Part shown: one piece after another, positions 23,288-32,726 of the stretch
Numbering within the stretch: position 1 is the first letter of the stretch
Layout: each line of letters begins with the position of its first letter
Assembly (NCBI GenBank): GCA_016708725.1
Contig: JADJFE010000001.1
Coordinates: 496,001-560,000, forward strand
Direction of reading: 5' to 3'
Length of the DNA stretch: 64,000 nucleotides
Source of the DNA: Candidatus Aalborgicola bjergmarkensis
GTDB taxonomy: Bacteria; Pseudomonadota; Gammaproteobacteria; Burkholderiales; Burkholderiaceae_C
Notes under the pieces: model-generated
Told to the model about the DNA's origin: nothing
Seen by the model: the letters and a program-made list of their open reading frames with translations, nothing else
The model's database searches: none
Made by a program: the position numbers and the translations under genes

Positions 23288-25090
23288 CAGGAACAAGAGC
23301 CAGATCACCAGTAGCACGTTAAAGATCAGGCTCAGGCCCAGCGCCAGTTTCCAGGCGGCGGTGGGGTCGCGTTGCATGAGCGGCGTGCCAGCGGGTGCGT
23401 TCAGGGGGCGTGAGGCGCCGCGCTCCAGGGCCAGCAGGAATTCTTCGGCGGTTTCAAAGCGCAGGCGCTTGTCGCGGGCCACGGCTTTTTGTACCACATG
23501 GTTCAGCCAGATCGGAATTTCGGGGTTGTGGCGGCTGGGCGGCGTGGGGTCGCGGTAGTAGCGCCCCACCTGGTAGGGCAGAACCTGGCCATAAGGCAGT
23601 TTTCCGGTTAGCAACTGGTACAGCGTGACGCCCAATGCGAACAGGTCGCTTTGGGCATCGGGCAACTCCTCGGTCGCGGCGGTGCTGCCTTGCATACTGG
23701 AGTGAGCCTGAAACCCCCACTGCTCGGGGTTGACAAAACTGGGGGTTCCGGCGTGCAGTTTGCGCATGGACTCGGGTTCGCGCCCGCTCAGGGCCACGCC
23801 CAGGTCCAGCAGGCGCAGTACGCCATCTTCACCCTGGTGCAGATTGGCGGGTTTGATGTCGCGGTGAATCACGCCCTGGCGATGCAGGCGGCCCAGTGCC
23901 TTGAGTGCTTGCTGTCCTGCTGCCAGCACCTGCGGCACGGCTAGGCGCGGCTGGCGCTCCAGCATCTGCTGCAGCGTCTCCCCACTGTGCCAGTCGTACA
24001 GCAGGTAAAAAGCCGAGCGCTCCCGGCTGCCGCCGTCGCCTGGATTGCGGTCATGGATGTTGACCAGGTGGTCGGCTGCGCGCGAGGATTGCATGCGTTT
24101 GGCCAACCAGGCCTCGTGGGCCAGCATGGCCAGTTCTTCACGGTCGTGGGCGCGTGCCGGGTGTAGGGTTTTGAGGACGTAGTGGCGCTGCATATCCGAT
24201 TCAGACGAGGCGGCTGCAAGTGCCTGGGCCTGTACCTGTACCTGGTACAGGACATTGATGCCGTTGTCCGCCACCGGGGCCGTCACCACCAAGCCATCGA
24301 GTACATCGCCTGTCTTCAGGCGGGGTGGAGTGGGCAAGCGGTTGGCAGCGTGGTTTTCGTCCTGCAAGAGGGAGTCGAGCAGCCCCCGCACGCGCACCAC
24401 CAGGGCGGTCACGTTGTCCAGGCTACCGGACTTGAGCGCTGCATCCATGAGTGCCTGGCTGGCGGACTGGGCGCTGTCACTTTGCTGGACCATGTGTTGA
24501 ACCATTGCCCGTAGCTTGCGGTCGGACAGCACGCCGTGCACGCCGTCGGTGAGCAGCACGAATACATCGCCCACCAACAGATCGCCCTGTACATAGTCCA
24601 CCGCCACGCGGTCTTCCACGCCCACGGCCCGCACCAGCTGGTGGTGAAAATCGGGGTGGTTGACCACGTGGTCGTGCGTCATGCACTGCAATTGGCCGTC
24701 ACGCAACAGGTAGGCGCGCGAATCGCCCACGTGGGCCAGGGCATAGGACTGGCCGCGCAGCACCAGGGCCGTCAGCGTGGTCATGCCCATGGCGGGCTGG
24801 CGGCGGCGGTTGATGCCGCATAGCCAGGCGTTCTGGCTGGAGATGATGCGGTCCAGCGCCACCGTCGTGTCCCAGGTCTCGGGGGTGCCGTAGTAGTCGC
24901 GCAGCAGGCTTATCACGGTAGTCTGTGCCGCCTCCTTGCCCATGCCGCCACGGCTTACGCCGTCGGCCACCGCCGCGATGGCTCCCATGCTCTCGCGACC
25001 GGGTTCGGGCAGCATGGCGCCGCAGAAGTCCTCGTTGCTATCTTTGGTGCCCGCGCTGGAGCAAAAGCCGATGTCGATGTCAAATGCCAT
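23279..25090 (-). CDS. PP2C-type phosphatase-Ser/Thr protein kinase fusion
   Basis: A 603-residue signalling protein. Residues 1-240 are a PP2C phosphatase with the metal-binding Asp motifs (TKDSNEDF, AAVADGVSRGGMGKEAA, AHVGDSRAYLLRDG, VLLTDGVHGVL, GSLDNVTALVVRV). Residues 265-560 are a Hanks-type kinase: a Lys in YVLKTLH, catalytic loop GVIHRDIKPANLHQG, LLDLGVAL in place of DFG and PEQWGF in the activation region. A C-terminal membrane helix (LALGLSLIFNVLLVIWLLFLP) anchors it. The DFG motif reads DLG, as in many bacterial kinases. It sits beside the nitrate genes and may regulate them; targets are unknown. Confidence 0.9.
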   Translation of the reverse strand: MAFDIDIGFCSSAGTKDSNEDFCGAMLPEPGRESMGAIAAVADGVSRGGMGKEAAQTTVISLLRDYYGTPETWDTTVALDRIISSQNAWLCGINRRRQPAMGMTTLTALVLRGQSYALAHVGDSRAYLLRDGQLQCMTHDHVVNHPDFHHQLVRAVGVEDRVAVDYVQGDLLVGDVFVLLTDGVHGVLSDRKLRAMVQHMVQQSDSAQSASQALMDAALKSGSLDNVTALVVRVRGLLDSLLQDENHAANRLPTPPRLKTGDVLDGLVVTAPVADNGINVLYQVQVQAQALAAASSESDMQRHYVLKTLHPARAHDREELAMLAHEAWLAKRMQSSRAADHLVNIHDRNPGDGGSRERSAFYLLYDWHSGETLQQMLERQPRLAVPQVLAAGQQALKALGRLHRQGVIHRDIKPANLHQGEDGVLRLLDLGVALSGREPESMRKLHAGTPSFVNPEQWGFQAHSSMQGSTAATEELPDAQSDLFALGVTLYQLLTGKLPYGQVLPYQVGRYYRDPTPPSRHNPEIPIWLNHVVQKAVARDKRLRFETAEEFLLALERGASRPLNAPAGTPLMQRDPTAAWKLALGLSLIFNVLLVIWLLFLPK

Positions 25091-25150
25091 GCGCCAATGG
25101 TAATCAGAATATTCGTGGCAGAGTAGTCGTGGAAAAAACGGTGATCAGTG

Positions 25151-25200
25151 TAAAATTGATAGCTGTACCCGCACATTTTACGAGGGCTGGCGTCATGCGG
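25151..25200 (+). repeat. Dispersed ATAGCTGT-type repeat
   Basis: AATTGATAGCTGTACCCGCA, then CATTTTACGAGGGCTGGCGT. The tail runs over the stop codon of the minus-strand antitoxin gene (25193-25195). The same repeat-antitoxin arrangement is found at 61415-61774. Confidence 0.85.
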
Positions 25201-25510
25201 CCCTATGGGGCACCAGCTTGACTTGAAGATCACAGCCGACAGCCTCTGCATAGCGCTTGAGCGTAGCGAGTGAGGGTGCGTGCTTGCCGGTAGACTCAAG
25301 GCGCGAAATGGCACTTTTTGTGGTGCCCATGCGTTCGGCGACGGCATCTTGCGTGAGACCGGCACGTGCTCTGGCCTGTAGCATCTGGTTGGCGAGTTGG
25401 TACTCCAGTTCCAAGGCATCGTAGGCTTTGCTAAAACCGCTACGCATCTGGGCGTTGGCAAGAAACTTCTTATGGTCGTGGGGAACAGGGTTGAATTTCA
25501 GATCAGGCAT
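25193..25510 (-). CDS. XRE-family antitoxin (HigA-like), second copy
   Basis: A 105-residue DNA-binding protein with a helix-turn-helix at ARAGLTQDAVAERMGTTKSA followed by ISRLESTGKHAPSL, as in HigA-type antitoxins. It differs from the copy at 61457-61774 by only a few residues (for example V/A and T/A changes). Its toxin gene upstream is cut to the last 25 or so codons, so here the antitoxin is an orphan. It may still bind DNA or neutralise toxin made from the other locus. Confidence 0.85.
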   Translation of the reverse strand: MPDLKFNPVPHDHKKFLANAQMRSGFSKAYDALELEYQLANQMLQARARAGLTQDAVAERMGTTKSAISRLESTGKHAPSLATLKRYAEAVGCDLQVKLVPHRAA

Positions 25511-25580
25511 TTTGCATTTCCTTTAGGCGCTGACGCGCCAGTTTCAGCTCGCGCTCCGGCGTCTGTTGTGTTTTTTTGAT
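25503..25580 (-). pseudogene. HigB-like toxin, 3' remnant
   Basis: The minus strand reads IKKTQQTPERELKLARQR and then LKEMQNA, stop, which is the end of the toxin at 61767-62093. The match ends exactly at ttttttgata, where the dispersed repeat at 25573 begins with ttgatag, so the break lies in a stretch shared by toxin gene and repeat. Confidence 0.85.
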
Positions 25581-25611
25581 AGCCACTTCCGCACGCTAGA
25601 CATGCGCAAAG
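25573..25611 (+). repeat. Dispersed repeat at the toxin break point
   Basis: TTTTTTGATAGCCACTTCCG, then CACGCTAGACATGCGCAAAG. A diverged family copy that replaces the 5' part of the toxin gene. Confidence 0.65.
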
Positions 25612-25640
25612 GAACTATTTGACCCTTGGTTATTCGACCC

Positions 25641-28600
25641 TCAATCGTAGCGCAGGGTAAATACCAGATCAACCGCGCTTTGCTCACCGCCTTGGGCGCG
25701 CAGGGAGAGGCGGCGGGACAGGTCGTAGAAGATGGAAAGCGTGCCCATAGCGCCGGTCATGCTGCTCTCATAGGCAATATAAAACTCGCGTGACACCCGT
25801 TTGCCCAGGGTAACGGTGGCACCGCCGGTCTCGCCATCGCCCACCGTGGTAGCGCTGCGCACGGACAGCTGGCTCAGTCCCAGCGATTCGGCCAGGCCAC
25901 TGGTCAAACCCGGGCCACTTCCACCCAGGAGCGCCATGGCGGCCTGCTGGAGCATGGCCGCTTCGGCGCCGCCGTCGGCCGCCGAGCGGCCCAGTACCAG
26001 CCAGGCCAGCTTTTCCGTGTCGGGCAGGTCCGGCTCGGCGTAGAGCCGCACCACCGGGGCCAGCGCCGTGCCGCTGATTTGCACACCCACGCGCTGGCTC
26101 AGGTTGGGCCGGATGGCCAGCACGTCGAGCGCGGGGTTGTCAAAGGGGCCGGTAAAACGCAGCACGCCGTATTCCACATCCAACTCCTGTCCATAGGCTT
26201 TGTAGGTGCCGCGCACGGTGCGCAGCTGGCCGGTGAGGCGCGGACCATGCCGGGTTTGGGCATTGCTGCGCAGCTCCAGGGTGCCCGCCAAGCGGGTGGC
26301 GACCCCGCGCCCACGCACCTCAAAGTTGTCACCCAGGTCCAGGCTGAGGGCCACATCGGGCACCACGCGCACGGCAGACGCCTCGGACGCGGGTTGCGTC
26401 GGACTGTGCGGGATGGGGCGGCGCACACGCACATCGTCGCCCAGGTGCGGTGCGGAGTCCTCGGGCAGGATAAACAAGGCTTGGTCCGCCCGCAGCGTAC
26501 CGGCAATGCGCAGGCGGGCGTCGCTGAGCTGGGCCGATACCTCACCCGACACCACCAGTCGCCGGTCGTCCCGCGCACTCACGCGCAAGCCTTGTGCCGT
26601 ACCCACCAGCTCCATGTGCAGCCGGGCAGCCGCGCTGGTGGCGGGGGTGTTGGCGGGCAACCAGGTCACTGCGCCTTTGACGGCAAGCTGCCCGCTGCTG
26701 GGGCCTGCGGCACCATAAAGCTTGAACTCCTCAATCTCCAGGCGCTGCCCGTCCAGACTGGCGCGCAGAGTGCCTTGGCTGAAGTCGATACCGTCCACCA
26801 CCGAGCGCACCGCCAGGTCTTGCGCCTGGAGCTTGCCGCGCCATCGGGGGGAGGCCACGGTGCCGGACAGGGTGGCGTTGGCATCCAGCGTGCCACGCAT
26901 GCGCCAGCCCGGCGGTGCCAGTACCGACCAGGCCCCCACCGGGGGCAGTTTGGCGTTCAGGCTGCCGGACAAGGGGGCGTCTGCGGGCCAGCTCCAGGCA
27001 CCGTTGCTGCGCAAGATCCGGGTTGCAAAGTTGGCTTGTGCCGTTCCGCCGCGTTCACTGTCCCACAACAGGGTGGCGTTGACGCGGTCGTGGTCCACCG
27101 CCACCACCAGACTTGCGTCACGCAGGCCCACTGGGATGGGGCCATTGCGCCCGTCGTCGGCCTGCAGTTGCAGGTCGCCCCGGGTGCGCTGCAAAGTGGC
27201 GCGCATTTTTAAGGTGTTATCACCGGTGGCGTCCCACTGGCCGCCAAACACCAAGTCGCCCTTAAGACCCAGATTGGCGATTTGGGTTTGTCCCAGTAGC
27301 TCCAGCCAGCCCAAGGGCAAGTCCTGCAGCGTGCCCTGGCTTTGCCACCGGGCGGGCGTGGCCGGTGCAGTGCTGGCCTGAGCCCAGCGGGCCGCCTGCC
27401 ACTGCACCTGTGCAGTGCCCGGCGCAGGTCCCGTCAATCGGGCGGCCCCGGCCATCACCTCCAGCGCCTGCCCACGTGCATCTTGTCGCAGCTTGATACC
27501 CACTGTGTCGTTGAGATACAGGTTCCAGATGCCGGGCTTGGAGAGGCTTTGCATCTGCAGGTTGGCCGTGCCCAACGTGCCCTGCCACAGGCTGGTATCA
27601 CCCACACGCCCGCCCTGCCCGGTGGCGTCCAGGGTCAGGCGGTGCGGGTCTTGCGCCACTTTGGCATGGAGGGTCAAGGCCACGCCGGGGTTTTGGCCCT
27701 GCGTCTGCCAGCCGCCAGCCCAGTTTGCACGCAACTCGGCACTGCCAGGACGCGCTTCAGCCAAGGGGCGCTCCGGTGCGCCCGTCAAGCGGTCCAGCCA
27801 CTGTGTGGTACGCGCGGCGTCCGTGACGGTAGCGGTCAGCGTGCCCGCGCCCCGGTCACTGGCCAGGCTGCCGTCCACCAATGCCTGTCCGCCGGGCACG
27901 GTGAGTGCCAGGCGGCCTGTGACAGACCCGTTCAAGGTGTCCAGCGCGACCGTGCCCTGCAGCCTGGCATCCGAGGTTTGCACCAGCAATTTGTCCAGTT
28001 GCAAGGCGGGGTCGCGCCACGTGCCTTGGGCCTGCACGACTTGCAGTTTCAAGCCGCGCAACGCCAGGGACTCCAGCACGGCACCTTGGTCGCCCGTGCT
28101 TTGCAGCTGGGTGTCAAACCGGATTCCGCCGGGGGTTTGCTGTGCGGCGAGATGGCCGTCCAGTAACACAGCGTCGAGTCGGGACAGCACCTTGTGCGGA
28201 TTGATGCCGTGCGCCGAAGCAGTCACCTGCCAGGCTGGTGCGGCCTGGCCAACCTGCCCCAACCCGCTGGCCCTGCCACTGGCCTGCAGTTGCCCGCCTG
28301 CACCACGGGCTTGCAGGGATTGCAGTGCCCATTGGCCCTCCCTATAGGTGAGTTGCGCCTCCAGCCGCTCCAGCGGTAGCCGGTGCGAGTCCCACGGGCC
28401 ACTGCCGGTGTTGCGCAATTGCACCCCCGCTTGCCAGAGCGCACCCGACGGAGTGACATGGGCATCCCCCGCCAGTTGGGTTTGCGGCGCCTGGGGCCAC
28501 AGGGCAGCCAGGTTCAGCGCCTGCCACTTAGCCGCTACACGGGCCAGGGGCTGCACCTTCCAGGGTGCCAGCTCGGCGGCAAGCGTGGCCCGCAAGGCAC

Positions 28601-29348
28601 CATCCGCAACGCCACCAGACTGTGGGCGCAAGTCGGCGGTGAGTTGCAGCCTGTCGTCCTGGCCCGCCAGTGGCCCCGCCAGCGTGGCGTTGGCTGCAAC
28701 TGTCATGGTTTGTTTACTGGACGGAATAGGGGCTGTGACCGTGCCCTCCAGTTGCGCCGCCAGCGCCATGGGGGCCTGGGCCTGCAGACTGGCTTTGAGC
28801 TGGTAAATTCCGGACGCAATTTGCACTTTGCGCACGTCCAGTATGTGAGATGCGCTATCAAACCGATAGCTTCCGGTCAACCCCGTCGCCTCCAGCGCAG
28901 GGGGGCCGACCCACACCACACGGTCCACCGCAAAGGCCACGCTCAGTTTGAGCGGCAGGCGCAGGTCGCCAAAGGGTTCTTTGTCGGCCGGTGCTTCGGG
29001 CGGGCCGCCGTCTTCTATGCGCAGTTCGCGAATGTTCAGTTGCCCCAGCTGCAGTTCACCGTCCCACAGGGGGCGCAGGCTCCAGCCCAGGCGAATATCG
29101 CGTGCTTGCACCTGCAGCGCGCCCCGGCTCCAGCGCAGGTTGCCGATCTGCCCGCCTTCGCGCAACGAGCCACTCACCGCTTCTACGTGCAGGCTTTGCC
29201 CTGCCGGTAGATAACGCGCCACGTGCGCTAGGCCGGCGGCCAGCGACGTACTGGAGCCGCCCCAGACCCACACGCCCCCGACCAGGCCCACCACAAGCAG
29301 CAGCAGGGCCAGCAGCCCGAGCAGAGTCACCTTGAGCCACTTTTTCAA
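25641..29348 (-). CDS. tamB: Translocation and assembly module inner-membrane protein TamB
   Basis: A 1235-residue protein with an N-terminal signal-anchor (VTLLGLLALLLLVVGLVGGVW), a very long beta-rich periplasmic region and a conserved C-terminal TamB domain (GTYKAYGQELDVEYGVLRF, LSQRVGVQISGTALAPVVRLYAEPDLPDTEKLAWLVLGR, seen in pieces) ending in VDLVFTLRYD. TamB bridges the inner membrane and TamA and is thought to move lipids or help assemble outer-membrane proteins. It overlaps tamA by 4 nt. Length fits the family (about 1250). GC content is higher than in the 32-48 kb region. Confidence 0.95.
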   Translation of the reverse strand: MKKWLKVTLLGLLALLLLVVGLVGGVWVWGGSSTSLAAGLAHVARYLPAGQSLHVEAVSGSLREGGQIGNLRWSRGALQVQARDIRLGWSLRPLWDGELQLGQLNIRELRIEDGGPPEAPADKEPFGDLRLPLKLSVAFAVDRVVWVGPPALEATGLTGSYRFDSASHILDVRKVQIASGIYQLKASLQAQAPMALAAQLEGTVTAPIPSSKQTMTVAANATLAGPLAGQDDRLQLTADLRPQSGGVADGALRATLAAELAPWKVQPLARVAAKWQALNLAALWPQAPQTQLAGDAHVTPSGALWQAGVQLRNTGSGPWDSHRLPLERLEAQLTYREGQWALQSLQARGAGGQLQASGRASGLGQVGQAAPAWQVTASAHGINPHKVLSRLDAVLLDGHLAAQQTPGGIRFDTQLQSTGDQGAVLESLALRGLKLQVVQAQGTWRDPALQLDKLLVQTSDARLQGTVALDTLNGSVTGRLALTVPGGQALVDGSLASDRGAGTLTATVTDAARTTQWLDRLTGAPERPLAEARPGSAELRANWAGGWQTQGQNPGVALTLHAKVAQDPHRLTLDATGQGGRVGDTSLWQGTLGTANLQMQSLSKPGIWNLYLNDTVGIKLRQDARGQALEVMAGAARLTGPAPGTAQVQWQAARWAQASTAPATPARWQSQGTLQDLPLGWLELLGQTQIANLGLKGDLVFGGQWDATGDNTLKMRATLQRTRGDLQLQADDGRNGPIPVGLRDASLVVAVDHDRVNATLLWDSERGGTAQANFATRILRSNGAWSWPADAPLSGSLNAKLPPVGAWSVLAPPGWRMRGTLDANATLSGTVASPRWRGKLQAQDLAVRSVVDGIDFSQGTLRASLDGQRLEIEEFKLYGAAGPSSGQLAVKGAVTWLPANTPATSAAARLHMELVGTAQGLRVSARDDRRLVVSGEVSAQLSDARLRIAGTLRADQALFILPEDSAPHLGDDVRVRRPIPHSPTQPASEASAVRVVPDVALSLDLGDNFEVRGRGVATRLAGTLELRSNAQTRHGPRLTGQLRTVRGTYKAYGQELDVEYGVLRFTGPFDNPALDVLAIRPNLSQRVGVQISGTALAPVVRLYAEPDLPDTEKLAWLVLGRSAADGGAEAAMLQQAAMALLGGSGPGLTSGLAESLGLSQLSVRSATTVGDGETGGATVTLGKRVSREFYIAYESSMTGAMGTLSIFYDLSRRLSLRAQGGEQSAVDLVFTLRYD

Positions 29349-31120
29349 AAGCTGAACCCCACGTTCATGTGCAGGCGCAGGTTTTTGACTTCTACGCCAT
29401 AGGCCAGGTCAATTTGCAGCGGGCCGATGGGGCTTTTCCAGCGCACACCGGCACCTACGCCAAACTTGGGCCGCAACTCAGCGGGTTCGTCTCCTACAGC
29501 ACCCGCGTCGACAAACAGTGCACTTTCCCAGTTGCCGGGTGCGCCCTTGACCGTGATCGGGCGCTGCCACTCCACACTACCGCTGGCCATGTAACGCCCA
29601 GGGGAGACTTCTCCGTTGGCCCGCAGCACACCAATGTCGTGGTAGGTGTAGCCGCGCACACTGGTGTCACCACCGGTCAAAAACAACTGGGTACTGGGCA
29701 GTGCAATGCCCTCTTTGGCCAGCACGGCGCCCACTTCAGCCCGCGTTGCAATGCGCCCGGTTTGTAGCGGCACGTACAGCAGCCCGCGCGTCAGCACCCG
29801 CCCATACGGCTCGGTCTGGGCACCCAGCGTTGCGCCACCACCGACTTCCAGACCAAGCCCCCAGCCCCGCGATGGGAACGGAGTGCTGTCGAAGTTGCGC
29901 AGGGTAAATGCATAGTTGGCGCTCAGCGACTGGGTGATCACCGGCAATATGCCATCCCGGCTGGTGGTGTTGGCCCGGTCGTATTGGGTGTAGATGGAGC
30001 GGTCCATCCGGTCTTCCTGCTGCCTGCGGCCCAGGCGCAGGCGCTGGCTGGTGACATCGGCGCTACCGGTTTCCTGGTTTTGCAACTCGCCCGAGGTCAC
30101 CCAGCGCCAGTTGTCTTCGTCGGGGCGTCCGGTCAGCTCTGTGCCGATGCTGCGGGTTTCGCGGTCCACCGCGATCCTGGAGACGGCGCGCCAGCCAATG
30201 CCGGGGACTTTGTGGTGGGTGTGTTCCAGGCTCAGGCGCGGACCGGCATCGGTACTCACACCGGCAGCCAACACCAGTTTTTTAAGCTTGGCTTCGCCCA
30301 GTTCCACCATAACCGGGGCTGCAGCGGGGTCGCCTGCAGTGTTCAGCCACACATAGGCCGAATCAAAAAAACCACTGTCTGCCAGGCGCTGCTGCGCTGC
30401 CACCAGTTCGGTCTGCACGTAGCGGGTACCTGGGCGCAACCGGGCCAGCCGGGTGACCAGCTCCGTGTCATAACGTTCCAGCCCGCTAACGACCAAACCA
30501 CCCAGGTAGTGTGGCGGGCCGGACTCCAGCACCACGCCAAGCCGGGCGCTGTGTTGGAGCGGGTCTATATCGGCCGTGGACTCTGCAAGGCGCCCAGTGG
30601 GGTATCCCCAGGTGGTGAGTTGGCGCAGCACTTGCTGTTTGGCAGCGGCCCAGGCACCCTGCGAAAAACGCATGCCCGCACGCAAGGGCCAGTTGCCCTG
30701 AATGTGCGCCATGTGCTCCTGGGCACCCGGGTCTTGCAGGATCGGCCCGGTAAATACAATGTTCAGGTTGGTAATGACTGTAGGCAGCCCCAGAGCAACG
30801 TGCAGGGTCAGGGACCGGGTACCGCTGGGTAGATTGGGGCCACGCTCCAGTGTGATGTCGGGTGCAAAATACCCCAGGGTAGCAACCAGGTCGCGGCTAT
30901 CTTGGGTGGCCTGGGCCATGAGGCGATCCAGTTCGCTGTCGCTCAGGTCCGGCAGTGCGCGGTAGCGCTGCAGCGCAAGGTGGCGCTCCAAATCGGCACG
31001 AACCTCGTGGGGAGCATCAATGGTGAGTTCAAACGCCTGCGGCGCGCCCAGCGCGAGATCCTGCCCATGCACGGCACATACCCAAGCCCAAAGCAACAAA
31101 AGCAGCCAAATCCATCTCAT
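29345..31120 (-). CDS. tamA: Outer-membrane translocation protein TamA
   Basis: A 591-residue Omp85-family protein. A signal peptide (MRWIWLLLLLWAWVCAVHGQ) precedes POTRA-like domains (about residues 30-270) and a 16-strand barrel. The barrel carries FLTGGDTSVRGYTYHDIG, matching the conserved VRGY/F motif of the L6 loop, and ends in NVGFSF with the terminal aromatic residue needed for insertion. It partners TamB, encoded just downstream. Confidence 0.95.
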   Translation of the reverse strand: MRWIWLLLLLWAWVCAVHGQDLALGAPQAFELTIDAPHEVRADLERHLALQRYRALPDLSDSELDRLMAQATQDSRDLVATLGYFAPDITLERGPNLPSGTRSLTLHVALGLPTVITNLNIVFTGPILQDPGAQEHMAHIQGNWPLRAGMRFSQGAWAAAKQQVLRQLTTWGYPTGRLAESTADIDPLQHSARLGVVLESGPPHYLGGLVVSGLERYDTELVTRLARLRPGTRYVQTELVAAQQRLADSGFFDSAYVWLNTAGDPAAAPVMVELGEAKLKKLVLAAGVSTDAGPRLSLEHTHHKVPGIGWRAVSRIAVDRETRSIGTELTGRPDEDNWRWVTSGELQNQETGSADVTSQRLRLGRRQQEDRMDRSIYTQYDRANTTSRDGILPVITQSLSANYAFTLRNFDSTPFPSRGWGLGLEVGGGATLGAQTEPYGRVLTRGLLYVPLQTGRIATRAEVGAVLAKEGIALPSTQLFLTGGDTSVRGYTYHDIGVLRANGEVSPGRYMASGSVEWQRPITVKGAPGNWESALFVDAGAVGDEPAELRPKFGVGAGVRWKSPIGPLQIDLAYGVEVKNLRLHMNVGFSF

Positions 31121-31263
31121 GGGCTAAAGTATTACATCCGCCCCATGGCCGCAGCCGTGCTACAACGAACGGAGTGCAGATTTCAGGGCCAAAAAGGGAC
31201 CCTGAAAGTGCGATGTTTAATGAACCGGCTGGCGCTGTCGAGAAGGCGGCGTAGGGGGCGTAA

Positions 31264-31314
31264 TAAATTGATAGCTGTACCCGCACATTCCACGCGGTCT
31301 GCAGCCCGATTTGA
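31264..31314 (+). repeat. Dispersed ATAGCTGT-type repeat
   Basis: AATTGATAGCTGTACCCGCA, then CATTCCACGCGGTCTGCAGC and CCGATTTGATCC. It is preceded at 31237-31253 by GTCGAGAAGGCGGCGTAG, which resembles the last codons of nrtC (EKAA, stop), as also seen before the copy at 61415. The remainder of 31121-31420 holds no gene I can support. Confidence 0.85.
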
Positions 31315-31420
31315 TCCATTCCATCGACTACATTGCCGATTCTCGGACGGAGTGGGAAACGGGCAAACGGTTGCTCCAGCCAGATAACCCATGCATGCGG
31401 CTACCAGTGTGGCTTCCTGA

Positions 31421-32599
31421 CTACCTATTTTCTGGGGAAGCAAAAATCCTGAGCCATAGGAAGCCGAGTGTTCCTGCTGTTGCCGACGCGAGGAGAATTG
31501 CAATCTTTGCGGCATTTATTGTCTCTGCATGTCCGACAAAGGCGAGATTGGTGATGAAGATGGACATCGTAAATCCGATACCCCCAAGGATACCCGCGCC
31601 AATGATATGACGCCAATTCAAATCAGCCGGTAAGCGACATAGGCCGATTGCAACGGCCACGGCACATAGAACCGTTACACCCAATGGTTTGCCTACAATC
31701 AATCCGGCAGCGATGCCGACATTGTTCATGCTGGCCATGTTTTGTATCCAGTCCGCGCCGAAGATAACGCCCGTGTTTGCCAGTGCGAAAATCGGCAAGA
31801 CGATAAACGCAACAGGTTTGTGCAGGAAGTGTTCCAGTTTGTGCGACGGCGACTGCTCGTCGTCAGTCTTGGCGGAGAATGGAATTGCAAACGCCAGCAT
31901 GACGCCCGAGATGGTTGCATGAACGCCAGACTTGAACATGAAAAACCACATCAATGCACCGCCAGCGAGGTATGGAATAAGGGACATGATGCGCAAACGG
32001 TTCAACCCAAGCAACATGGCCCAAACTGCTGCAGCGGCAACCAGGTACCAGATTGAAAATTTGGCTGTGTAGAAGGTGGCAATAATCACTATCGCACCCA
32101 GATCGTCGATGACGGCAAATGCCACAATAAGAACTTTCAGGGACGCGGGAACACGGTTTCCGAGTATGGCCAATACACCAAGAGCAAACGCGATGTCAGT
32201 TGCCATCGGTATCCCGATTCCGTCTTGCGTTGGCGTTCCCGCATTCAGCGAATAATGAATCAGCGCAGGTGCGACCATTCCTCCGATAGCCGCAAAAATT
32301 GGAAGAAGAGCGTTTTTGAAGCTTGATAACTCCCCGTTATAAAGTTCGCGTTCGAGTTCCAAGCCAATGAGCAAGAAAAAGACCGCCATCAGTGCATCAT
32401 TTACCCAATGCTCGATAGTCAGCCCTGCAACGTCTTGTTGCCAGAAACTCAAGTAACTGCCGCCTAGAGAAGAATTCGCAATCACGAGTGAGATTGCGGT
32501 GCAAATGACCAGCAGAATCCCGCCCGACTTTTCGGAGCCAAAGAACTTGTTGAAAGTGTTTGATAAGACTAGCGGACGCATAATTTCTAGTGGGTGCAT
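31421..32599 (-). CDS. nhaA: Na+/H+ antiporter NhaA, complete copy
   Basis: A 392-residue NhaA-family antiporter that exports Na+ (or Li+) in exchange for protons across the inner membrane. The ion-binding pair is in AVIDDLGAIVIIATFY (the two adjacent Asp of NhaA), and other family blocks are MAVFFLLIGLELERELY, PMATDIAFALGVLAIL, KSGVHATISGVMLAF and GIGFTMSIFITNLAF. I start at the ATG of MHPLE (32599), 11 nt after GGAG; MRPLV at 32581 is possible. A second copy, about a dozen residues different over 280, enters the window at 63123-64000. Confidence 0.93.
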   Translation of the reverse strand: MHPLEIMRPLVLSNTFNKFFGSEKSGGILLVICTAISLVIANSSLGGSYLSFWQQDVAGLTIEHWVNDALMAVFFLLIGLELERELYNGELSSFKNALLPIFAAIGGMVAPALIHYSLNAGTPTQDGIGIPMATDIAFALGVLAILGNRVPASLKVLIVAFAVIDDLGAIVIIATFYTAKFSIWYLVAAAAVWAMLLGLNRLRIMSLIPYLAGGALMWFFMFKSGVHATISGVMLAFAIPFSAKTDDEQSPSHKLEHFLHKPVAFIVLPIFALANTGVIFGADWIQNMASMNNVGIAAGLIVGKPLGVTVLCAVAVAIGLCRLPADLNWRHIIGAGILGGIGFTMSIFITNLAFVGHAETINAAKIAILLASATAGTLGFLWLRIFASPENR

Positions 32600-32726
32600 G
32601 GGCAAAGTTACTCCGCGCGGCGGCCCGACCAACGCACAAACCTGTCACGCCGCAATAGGCAGCGCGTACACCCGTGGTGCATTCTATGTGATGCGCGCGC
32701 ATCCTCATGATGCATCCTGCACATTG

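Noticed and set aside
26079..28347. Several long plus-strand frames
   Set aside because: They are antisense to tamB and have compositionally biased sequence without any known domain.
31121..31420. A small gene between tamA and nhaA
   Set aside because: Short frames exist (for example one with IHSIDYIADSRTEW) but they have no ribosome site or family, and the area contains repeat and scrap sequence.
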